Below, one piece after another: positions 28,011 through 36,080 of a DNA stretch of 64,000 nt. The position numbers and the translations under genes are program-made. Numbering within the stretch: position 1 is the stretch's first letter; every line of letters begins with the position of its first letter. Source of the DNA: an uncultured Bacteroidales bacterium (lineage in GTDB: Bacteria; Bacteroidota; Bacteroidia; Bacteroidales; Paludibacteraceae); NCBI GenBank assembly GCA_903911085.1, contig CAIWCC010000111.1, forward strand, positions 1-64,000, written 5' to 3'. A model generated the notes under the pieces. That model was not told the origin of the DNA. It saw only the letters and a list, made by a program, of their open reading frames with translations, and made no database searches.

Positions 28011-28859
28011 TCATTTAAGTCGATATGCCACAACAGTGTTTAAATAGAAGGTCGGCACCAACAAGAGTTTTTTCGACGGAATGTAACCCAAATCAGCCGC
28101 ATTTATTTTGAGCGGCGTGGTATCCAATAGAAGCTGAGCACCCTTTCCTGATTCGATCAGTTGTATTTTCCCCTGCCAGTTCGACGTAATAAATTTGCCC
28201 CCTGCAATCTGCACAATTCCATCCAGATAGCCCACATTCTCGCATTCAACCCTCAGCTCTTTGGTTGCACTATCGATAGAAATAAAATTCCCTTTTGAAC
28301 CCAAAAACAGGCGGTCTTTGGTTGCCAAAATACCGTTCATCGACTTCAATTGAGCAGATTCAAGAAAAACAGCTAATGAGTCGCCGGAAACCACAAATAT
28401 GCAATTACCCCCCGAGTCAGAAACAAAAACGCGTCCATCCGGCGAGATAGAAATATCATTTAGCGACCTTGATTTAGAATTTCTGTATTCCTTTCTTATT
28501 TTAGCAGTTTTGAGATCAATCTCCACCACCCGATTGATATCGGTAACATATAAATGGGTTGCAGTACAAGCAATTCCTTTGGGCGCATTTAGCCCGCTAA
28601 ACCACTCTTTTTGAACAAAATGCCCCTTTGTATCGAGCTTAGAGATATACCCTACACTATCCTTCGCATCGGGTTTGCCTACAACATTTGAAACATAAAT
28701 AAACCTATCAAAAACATTATAGTGCGACGATTCCGGCACATTCAATCCTTCTGGTGTTTCCCAAACTTTATGAAGAGCTATCGGATTCTGAGCTGACAAT
28801 GATTGAAGTGAAACCACCAGGGTAACAAAAAAAGAAAGAAATATTTTCTTCATAATCAC
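28011..28859 (-). CDS. Periplasmic SMP-30/NHL-type beta-propeller
   Basis: A 282-residue protein with signal peptide (MKKIFLSFFVTLVVSLQSLSAQ; start at 28859 or two codons later). The rest reads as a six-bladed propeller of the SMP-30/NHL type: repeated GLNxPxxxxxD strands, for example GLNAPKGIACTATHLYVTDI and LNDISISPDGRVFVSD. It could be a lactonase-like enzyme or a binding protein; catalytic metal ligands could not be assigned. It begins 7 bases after the GH39 stop, so the two are almost certainly cotranscribed. Confidence 0.75.
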   Translation of the reverse strand: MIMKKIFLSFFVTLVVSLQSLSAQNPIALHKVWETPEGLNVPESSHYNVFDRFIYVSNVVGKPDAKDSVGYISKLDTKGHFVQKEWFSGLNAPKGIACTATHLYVTDINRVVEIDLKTAKIRKEYRNSKSRSLNDISISPDGRVFVSDSGGNCIFVVSGDSLAVFLESAQLKSMNGILATKDRLFLGSKGNFISIDSATKELRVECENVGYLDGIVQIAGGKFITSNWQGKIQLIESGKGAQLLLDTTPLKINAADLGYIPSKKLLLVPTFYLNTVVAYRLK

Positions 28860-28866
28860 ACTGTAT

Positions 28867-30627
28867 TTAGTAAGTTATTTTAATCAACGAAACTGCCTGA
28901 CGCGGAAGTTGGAAACTAATATCAGCCTTATTTTTTAATATTTTTAAGCGTTCGGGCTCGGATAATTGCTCCAACTGCCCCACTTTTTCGAGCACTACAT
29001 ATTGCTCTGGCGTTGGATTTTGAGGTGAACCCATTTTCTTCCATACCTCATAAGAATTGCTATGCTCACTATCAACCCGATAATGAGTAAATGTTGCTTT
29101 TTTAGCCGGAATTCCCATCACGGTGAGTTTCACGGGCGAACCTGCATCGACACTGTCAACGTCGTGATAGTTCCAGAGTAAAACAGTGACCGAACGTTGG
29201 CCGACACTCGCCAAAGCATTTACATCTGTCCGGCTACCCCGCACGCTTGAATCGCAAATTAATTTTTGGTTGTACGCCAAATTTCCGGAAACAGTCACCC
29301 TATTTTCATTCATCATACCAAACATTCGAAAAACATTCATTACCGGTTTGTCAACACCGTTGGTCGCCAAATCGCGAAATCCAAAAAACCAGGGTTGATT
29401 TTCGAATTCGAAAGACCAGTTGACAGCACCTACCAAATTGATTCCATGGAGGCTTGCCAAATCATATATCCGTGCAATAGAAGCTGCTGTATAACTTGAA
29501 AAAAGAGTTCCGTTCCGGTAAGCATTTTCGGGATTCGTTTGCATACCGCAAGCAGCACATCCCTCAGGATCGGATTCACCGATAACCACAGGGATATTTT
29601 TTAGCTGATCGTACGAACGAATCAAGCCGAAGAAATTATTAATTGACCTCAACTGATTAAACATCCCCATCTGAACCTTTCCGTTTATTAAGCGAGGTGC
29701 ACCTTTGGCATGAAAAGCAACAAAATCGATAGGTGAACCAATTTTTCGGGTCGCATAATTTGTATCGTTCAGACAATGATTAATGAATCCACGAAGATAT
29801 TTAGTTGCACCCGAAGTTGGATGTGGACCACCCACACGCGCAGTAGGCAAAGCACGTTTCACGCCATAAACAGCATAATCGTATAGTTTATAAAATTCGG
29901 TTGTTGTACCTTTCCAATAAGCACCATTTGGTTCATTCCACACCTCCCAATACCAACTTTCTACCTCCGACTTTCCATAACGATCCACGCAATGCTTCAC
30001 CCACTGATAGACCAGCTCGCTCCATTTATTATAATCTTTGGGCGGATAAGCCCAACCTGTTTCAATAATATCGTATGACTTACCTGGCTCCCAATTGTGC
30101 TGATAAGGTTGTGGATGAACAGACAAAGCTTCCGGCATAAACCCAATTTGCGCCATGGGTTTCATTTTCAACCGTATATAAGTATCAAAAATACTATCTA
30201 CGATTGTCCAGTTATAGATTGGATTGCCCTCTTTATCTTCGGTGTACATATTTGTTGAACCCCATTTGAGAGCCGGTGTCCCGTCGCCCGAAGTCATGAG
30301 GTTATGAGCACGCACAAAAACCGGAACCGGACTAAGCGCTGACAGCTCGCTTAAAAGTTTTTTTCCATCTTTCATGTATGTATAATTTGGTTCATCGTAA
30401 CCAAACCATGCCCAAAAAGGATTTAACTCACCAATAGGCTTATTTATATCGACATCAATGCTCACCGCTTCGGCAACAGAACAACTCTTTCGAGAATTGC
30501 CATCCGAATTCTGAGCATACAATGGCAAAGCTATCAAAATGAATAGCAAGTATTTACCTCCAACAACAGTAAAAAAACTAGAAAGAGCGGATGAAACCAA
30601 CTGGATATTGTTCAAAATATTTATCAT
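28867..30627 (-). CDS. GH39-like glycoside hydrolase
   Basis: A 586-residue protein with an N-terminal hydrophobic segment (YLLFILIALPLYAQ). The TIM barrel shows NPFWAWFGYDEPN, a proton donor E232 in WEVWNEPNG and nucleophile E351 in VIGESDPEG; the 119-residue spacing is that of GH39 beta-xylosidases. A C-terminal beta domain follows (VTVLLWNYHD). It should hydrolyse beta-xylosides or related bonds, possibly at uronate-adjacent positions; members of this clan also act on other sugars. The N-terminus is unusually long, and a start nearer GGKYLLFILI is possible. Confidence 0.82.
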   Translation of the reverse strand: MINILNNIQLVSSALSSFFTVVGGKYLLFILIALPLYAQNSDGNSRKSCSVAEAVSIDVDINKPIGELNPFWAWFGYDEPNYTYMKDGKKLLSELSALSPVPVFVRAHNLMTSGDGTPALKWGSTNMYTEDKEGNPIYNWTIVDSIFDTYIRLKMKPMAQIGFMPEALSVHPQPYQHNWEPGKSYDIIETGWAYPPKDYNKWSELVYQWVKHCVDRYGKSEVESWYWEVWNEPNGAYWKGTTTEFYKLYDYAVYGVKRALPTARVGGPHPTSGATKYLRGFINHCLNDTNYATRKIGSPIDFVAFHAKGAPRLINGKVQMGMFNQLRSINNFFGLIRSYDQLKNIPVVIGESDPEGCAACGMQTNPENAYRNGTLFSSYTAASIARIYDLASLHGINLVGAVNWSFEFENQPWFFGFRDLATNGVDKPVMNVFRMFGMMNENRVTVSGNLAYNQKLICDSSVRGSRTDVNALASVGQRSVTVLLWNYHDVDSVDAGSPVKLTVMGIPAKKATFTHYRVDSEHSNSYEVWKKMGSPQNPTPEQYVVLEKVGQLEQLSEPERLKILKNKADISFQLPRQAVSLIKITY

Positions 30628-30701
30628 GATAGTTTATATGAAATTTAGTCAAATTAGTGATAAAGAAATTATATTCAGAAAAAAAATTGTATTATTATCA
30701 A

Positions 30702-33587
30702 CTACTGAATAAACCGCTGACACAGCTTCGTGCCATCTTCCATCGTCATTTCAATAAAATAAATGCCTGAAGCAAGTTTTGGAAGCAATAATTCTGATTT
30801 TCCAGCAGTTAGAACAACCGACGAAATGAAAACGGGCGAACCACTGATAGAGAAAATTCGTAAATTTCCTTTGGATGACGAAGAGCCTGAGAGGGCAATA
30901 TGCAATGGCTGACCAGTTTTATTGGGAACAGGATATACACTCATTTTACACGCAGCTTCATCCATGTGAGTTAATAAGTCGGACGAAGGATTTACTGTTT
31001 TCAAAAGAATTTTTGAGGTGTACGGCTCAATTGTTATTGTACCTGAATATATTTTCCCAAAAACATCTTTGTAATTTGCATCACCTAAATCAACCTGTTT
31101 GGCAGTATTTGTGGGATTGACTTCAAAACGCATTGCTGTGGCAGGCGATTCCTGAGTGATACTAACTTTTTGCAACGATATATTGTCCAGAAATACGAGT
31201 TTTCCCTTTTCATGAAATGTGAAATAAATGTATTGCGAAGTTGCATCGTCACTGAAACAAATTGGCACACTGTATTCGGTTCGCGTAGTGCTGGTTTTGT
31301 ACATTTTTGGCGTGCTCATACTACTTGTGGTATTAATGTGCAAAGTAGCCGAATTGGAAGTTGACTTCATCGAAAATTTAAGCAAGTAAACATCCCCCTC
31401 TTTCACATTACCTATTGACCGATAAAGTCTTACACTTGAAGGTTTTGTGGCAGCTGTTGTATTTACTTGCGACAGAATGACCGATCCTCCATCAAGAACT
31501 CCACTATACCAATAACATGGATCGGTGGTGTTTTCTGAATCAAACGACCACCAAGATAAGTCTGAATTAAAAGTTGAATTTGATGCAAACAGATTAGCAT
31601 CAGGTGTTCCATAAGTAAAAGGCACTTCACATGTTTTGAAAACCGCATTTGGCTCGTATTGTTTCCATTGAACGGGCCCGTAAATCATTTTCCGTGTTTT
31701 AGTAAACCCACTATCATTCAGCATTGTAACCATTGTGTCCAATGCAAAAGGTTGCCAATAATAGTTGCTATCCACCTTATTGAAATACTGCGGATAATTT
31801 CGAAAAGCATTGTCGGCACTCATAGGCAAATGGCGGTAATACTTGGACGAAAAAACAATATTCTGCGTATTTCGGTGTCCATGATTGGTATAAGGTGCCA
31901 CTGTAATTACTGAGCGACCTACTGTATAACTTGTGTAGGGATTGAAATCAATTTTATTGGTTACATTGAACAAGGTGTTTCGGGATACCGTATGAAAAGC
32001 GCCGGCATAATATCCACCAATTCCAGCAATTCCAGGATGCTGATTTTCAAATGCTTCACTATTATAAATGGTGTTTTCTACCACTGTGTGATGGTGTGTA
32101 TTATTATTGAGTAAAATTCCATTGGTATTGTAAAGAATATTGCGGCGAACCGTATTCTGTTCACTCAAATTATCGCAATAAATGCCCGGTCGTCTATTAA
32201 AACCATCCCCTGCATTGGAACATGTAAGATAACCAATACCGTCGTGAATGTAATTGTTTTCAACTACATTATTTCCATATTTAACCCCTAAGCCCGACAC
32301 AGAAGATGGCGTACCATAACTATAAATTCCAGCTCCATCAAATTGCTTCATGTTAAAATTACTCACTTCGTTGTGATGTACATTGTTTCCATATCCCTCA
32401 TACCGAATACCTGTATACGAACAGCTATCTATAGTATTGAAAGAAACGTTAGCATTGGTACAATACACCGAAATGGCATTATTACCTACCGAGCTTCCAT
32501 CGCCAGCAAAACCGGGTCGCAAGGCAATTCTCTTTATTAAATTATTGGTTACAGTAAAATTTGTACTGTATGCTGTGGAAGAAAAAGCACTATTGAATAT
32601 ATCATAAAACTTGTTGTTGTTCACTGTAATATTATAGCTCGTCATGCAACGAACTCCATTATAAGCATATTGAAAATCGCAATTGGCAATAGTGATATAA
32701 TTTGCCGAAGTCATTTCTACAGCCGAACCATTTGATTGACGAAAAGAGAAATTTTTGACCACAATACCTGATACACTTGTGCTAAACAATACACTTTTGG
32801 AGGCTGCACTAGCTCGTACATTGAGCGTATTGGGATTTACGCTGCTATAAAGGTAGATTTTTTTTGTTGTGGGATTAAAATACCATTCGCCCTGTTTGGT
32901 GAGAGTTGCCAAATGCCCTTGAATAAAATAACCATAGCCATTGTACATGCCATAAGCCGTGTTTGTCCCCAAAATCAGTGTATCTTTTACATGACTTTGA
33001 ATAGGGCAAACATTGATACTATATGGCGTGGCGTAAACCACACAAACAGCTCCAGTCCAATCGCGAATAGCAGCATTGAGCGCAGCATCACGTAACTTAT
33101 TACTGCCCCAAACCTGATCGCTAAACAAAAATCCATCATTGGCTGCATCAGCATCAGGAAAACGCCCGATTTGCTGAATTTGGTCGTTGATGGTTAGATA
33201 GCGAAAATCGGTTAGCGTACCCGTGTAATCAGCTTCCCAAATAAGTGGATTAGCAGCAGTGGCTATCCAACCAGTTGCAGCAACAGAGGTATTTATAACA
33301 GGCTTTGAACCAACACCATAACTTGCAAAAACAATGGGCATGCTCGACGAGCCACTTTTTGAAATATTCAGCGTTTCAGTAAATGTATCGCCACATTTAA
33401 AAAGTATAGAATCACCAATTGTAAAAACACTCATCATGCTATTTACCTTGTTGATACTATTCCACGAAGTAGATGATGACAAACCGCTATTTGTGTCAAC
33501 ACCCTCGGACGATGAAACATAATAATTTTTGGAATTTGCCTCAAAAGCACAAACCAAAGCTAAAAATACTAATAATTTTTTATTCAT
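30702..33587 (-). CDS. Right-handed beta-helix protein with T9SS tail (paralog 1)
   Basis: A 961-residue secreted protein: signal peptide MNKKLLVFLALVCAFEANS, then NYYVSSSEGVDTNSGLSSS, the usual start of PL6-like or pectate-lyase-like beta-helix proteins. Residues about 270-560 are a parallel beta-helix rich in Asn turns (FTVTNNLIKRIA, NNVVENNYIHDGIGY, NTVRRNILYNTNGI). Residues about 670-800 are a CBM-like beta-sandwich (SNSATLHINTTSS). The end is a T9SS sorting domain (YPVPNKTGQPLHIAL, SGIYFIEM). It closely resembles the protein at 36081. Likely a lyase or glycan-binding protein acting outside the cell; no catalytic set can be named with confidence. Confidence 0.82.
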   Translation of the reverse strand: MNKKLLVFLALVCAFEANSKNYYVSSSEGVDTNSGLSSSTSWNSINKVNSMMSVFTIGDSILFKCGDTFTETLNISKSGSSSMPIVFASYGVGSKPVINTSVAATGWIATAANPLIWEADYTGTLTDFRYLTINDQIQQIGRFPDADAANDGFLFSDQVWGSNKLRDAALNAAIRDWTGAVCVVYATPYSINVCPIQSHVKDTLILGTNTAYGMYNGYGYFIQGHLATLTKQGEWYFNPTTKKIYLYSSVNPNTLNVRASAASKSVLFSTSVSGIVVKNFSFRQSNGSAVEMTSANYITIANCDFQYAYNGVRCMTSYNITVNNNKFYDIFNSAFSSTAYSTNFTVTNNLIKRIALRPGFAGDGSSVGNNAISVYCTNANVSFNTIDSCSYTGIRYEGYGNNVHHNEVSNFNMKQFDGAGIYSYGTPSSVSGLGVKYGNNVVENNYIHDGIGYLTCSNAGDGFNRRPGIYCDNLSEQNTVRRNILYNTNGILLNNNTHHHTVVENTIYNSEAFENQHPGIAGIGGYYAGAFHTVSRNTLFNVTNKIDFNPYTSYTVGRSVITVAPYTNHGHRNTQNIVFSSKYYRHLPMSADNAFRNYPQYFNKVDSNYYWQPFALDTMVTMLNDSGFTKTRKMIYGPVQWKQYEPNAVFKTCEVPFTYGTPDANLFASNSTFNSDLSWWSFDSENTTDPCYWYSGVLDGGSVILSQVNTTAATKPSSVRLYRSIGNVKEGDVYLLKFSMKSTSNSATLHINTTSSMSTPKMYKTSTTRTEYSVPICFSDDATSQYIYFTFHEKGKLVFLDNISLQKVSITQESPATAMRFEVNPTNTAKQVDLGDANYKDVFGKIYSGTITIEPYTSKILLKTVNPSSDLLTHMDEAACKMSVYPVPNKTGQPLHIALSGSSSSKGNLRIFSISGSPVFISSVVLTAGKSELLLPKLASGIYFIEMTMEDGTKLCQRFIQ

Positions 33588-33663
33588 TTAAAAAGAATTT
33601 ACACATTAGACTTTAGATAGATTAGTATACTATGTAAGTGTAATATAATGTTGGATTAAAAAA

Positions 33664-33893
33664 AATAGAACGCAGATTTTCACGGATTTAGCTGATAAAA
33701 ACGGATAAGATAGATAACGGATTTAGATACGGATTTTTATTCATGCAAGCATGAAACGAAGTTCTTATGACAAAAACAAATAAACTCGAACATAAAAATG
33801 ATAAGAGTTTAACTATTTAAAAATCATTTCACCAAAGGTGAAATTTAAATCCGTTTTAAAATCCGCTACATCTGCGTAAATCCGCGTCCTATT
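33664..33893. repeat. Imperfect inverted repeat, about 230 bp
   Basis: The left end (AATAGAACGCAGATTTTCAC) and the inverted right end (AATAGGACGCGGATTTACGC) match with several substitutions, both continuing into AAAACGGAT. Internal hairpin ATTTCACC/GGTGAAAT lies near 33828-33844. The surrounding 33588-33957 holds no gene. Probably a non-autonomous repeat, of the kind that contains ACGCAGATT motifs in many Bacteroidota. Confidence 0.5.
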
Positions 33894-33957
33894 TCTTAAT
33901 CTCAAAATTTAAATATCTGTATATCAGACACTATAAACTTATACAATGCTAAATAAA

Positions 33958-35724
33958 TCAAAACCAACCTCCATGTTTTTTTACCTTCCGCACATCTGAG
34001 CTAATTGATATTTTCAAATCGCCCCACGTAGCGTTCAATAAAGTGCCATCGTAAATAAATGATGGAATAGGAACATTATCAGACTGTTTATCGCTCATCG
34101 AGAGCGTAAAAGCTGCAATCGCTTTTTGCAAATTATTCAAATCAAATTCATTGTTTTCACCTTTGTAAAGCACAAAGTCAATCCACGAAGAATTAGCATC
34201 AGCACCTTTTTCCCAATAACCCAAGTTATTTTCAAATCCGGCTTCAAAGATATTGATACTAAACCACAATCCATCAATTTTAAACGACATTGGTTGGTTC
34301 AGTTTCGTTGGTAATGGCAGATCGGAAGGCAAAGAAGCACTACCAAACTCAAAACGCAAGCGCAAATCGGAAACTTTAAACTTTCCGTTTTTAATCATGT
34401 CAATGTTGATGTGTTTGTCGCCCAAGCCCTTACTGAAATTGACACCTGCCAACACTTTATTTTCCTTTTGCTGAGTAGTAATACTGGCAGAACTAAAATC
34501 ATAATTATCATGTAAAAACCTGACTTGCAGATATTTTGGCTCAGGTTTAGTACCCCAATAAGCAATAAGCGGACGACGCTGATTCCAAAGCACAGCCTGG
34601 TTGCACGACGAAAGCGCAAATTTGCTGGTCATATACGCAGTGCCAATAGTTTGAGGGGTATCGGGTTCAAAAACATCAATTTCGGTTCGTGGAAAAACGG
34701 GCTCAGTGAAGTAATGCCGAAGTGTTGCAGGAACTTTATGGCGTGTCCGTCCAAAGGTTCTAAAATTATACAGTGAATCAATAGGAGCAATAATTTTTGC
34801 GCCCAAAGCCTCGCTCAAAAAGTTGGTATAAACGCCCGGAACCAATGACACATAGACCCTGCTATTGGGGCCAACCGACTGTCCGGTAGGTGCATGGTAA
34901 TGACGCGCCAACATATCCCAACCCATAAAATACAGACTGTCCACCATCTTTTTATCATTTTTATCGGCAATAAATAGCTGCATTCTGTTCAATTCGTCAA
35001 GTGCCACGGCGGTATAATGTGGCGTATTATATTCTGTGAAACCACCTTTTTGCACTGAATAATCATAAAAGCTTTTCAACCTATTTTTGGCATAAAGGAA
35101 TAAATCTTTATCCTCAGAAATTTGCGCAGCCATATAGGTTACATAAGTACCCATCACGGCAATATTAGTATAACCATTGCTGATAGCACGTTTTTTAATG
35201 GAATAAGCTGCCAACGACAATCCTTTTCGAAGATTAATTTTAATATCCGACGGCAAAATTTCAGCATGATTCATCCAGATTTCAATGAGCGTAACGGCAT
35301 TAAAATCAGCCATGTTATAATCGGGTGGAGATTTTTTGGTTTTAAAAGGCTCTTCCAAATAATACGGCCACACACCACAAGTAGGCGATTTAGGATCCTG
35401 GTCTTGCAGGTTGAGCGTTTTACGGATAACATCAAAAGCTCTGTTTCTATACGAGCGTTCCCCGGAATTTAGCAAAGCCAGCGCATACTGAAACGAAGAA
35501 CGAATATGGTGAAATTTAGCTCCTGTAGCATCGGTATGATATTGGTATACTGGCAATTGTTCGAGTACCATATTTTCCTTTGCATCAAAATCAGGAGCTT
35601 CTTTTTCTATCAGTTTTAAAAGAATTTGCTTTTGTGTTTTTGATAAATCAACGCTCGGTTTTGCATTTGAAAATGAAAATGGTAATAGAAAGAAAAAAAG
35701 GATTGAAAGGAATTGTGTTTTCAT
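33958..35724 (-). CDS. Secreted toroid protein, lyase-like, family not recognised
   Basis: A 588-residue protein with signal peptide (MKTQFLSILFFFLLPFSFSNA). Residues about 20-300 are helical and look like an (alpha/alpha) toroid: GAKFHHIRSSFQYALALLNSG, DYNMADFNAVTLIEIW, GYTNIAVMGTYVTYMAAQ. The motif GFTEYNTPHYTAVALDEL recalls the YNSPTY-type motif of heparinase-like toroids and could carry the catalytic Tyr/His. The second half is a beta-sandwich-like region (LQVRFLHDNYDFSSASI). No T9SS domain is visible. It lies between two beta-helix paralogs. Enzyme class is inferred, not shown. Confidence 0.6.
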   Translation of the reverse strand: MKTQFLSILFFFLLPFSFSNAKPSVDLSKTQKQILLKLIEKEAPDFDAKENMVLEQLPVYQYHTDATGAKFHHIRSSFQYALALLNSGERSYRNRAFDVIRKTLNLQDQDPKSPTCGVWPYYLEEPFKTKKSPPDYNMADFNAVTLIEIWMNHAEILPSDIKINLRKGLSLAAYSIKKRAISNGYTNIAVMGTYVTYMAAQISEDKDLFLYAKNRLKSFYDYSVQKGGFTEYNTPHYTAVALDELNRMQLFIADKNDKKMVDSLYFMGWDMLARHYHAPTGQSVGPNSRVYVSLVPGVYTNFLSEALGAKIIAPIDSLYNFRTFGRTRHKVPATLRHYFTEPVFPRTEIDVFEPDTPQTIGTAYMTSKFALSSCNQAVLWNQRRPLIAYWGTKPEPKYLQVRFLHDNYDFSSASITTQQKENKVLAGVNFSKGLGDKHINIDMIKNGKFKVSDLRLRFEFGSASLPSDLPLPTKLNQPMSFKIDGLWFSINIFEAGFENNLGYWEKGADANSSWIDFVLYKGENNEFDLNNLQKAIAAFTLSMSDKQSDNVPIPSFIYDGTLLNATWGDLKISISSDVRKVKKHGGWF

Positions 35725-36080
35725 TTTGTCGACAAGCTAATCAATAAAAAAAGATGATTATTAGACTTTATATAGATTAAATTGCTACGCAATTAAAATA
35801 AGAAGCTTAACACTAAGAGCACATAGACCACATAGATACACTAAGTATAATTTTAAACCAAATATAGACCACTAAGTATAAAACATAAATGTTTTATAGA
35901 GAAACAATTGCAGTAAAAAAAACATTTATGTTTTTCCTTAGTGTTCTTTGTTCAGCTGATATTCTTAGTGTCCCGCGATAGCTATCGGGGTCAGTGCACT
36001 TAGTCCCGATAGCTATCGGGATAGTGGTTAATCTTAATTATTTGTTTTTGAGTACAATAATCATTTTATCAATATAAACT
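35725..36080. other. Repeat-rich gap
   Basis: No gene. It holds two copies of a CCCG(C)GATAGCTATCGGG palindrome (35972-35990, 36005-36021), a third of which lies in the MITE-like element near 14668, and an inverted pair AACACTAAG (35809) / CTTAGTGTT (35938) enclosing AACATAAATGTTT and its complement. Confidence 0.6.
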
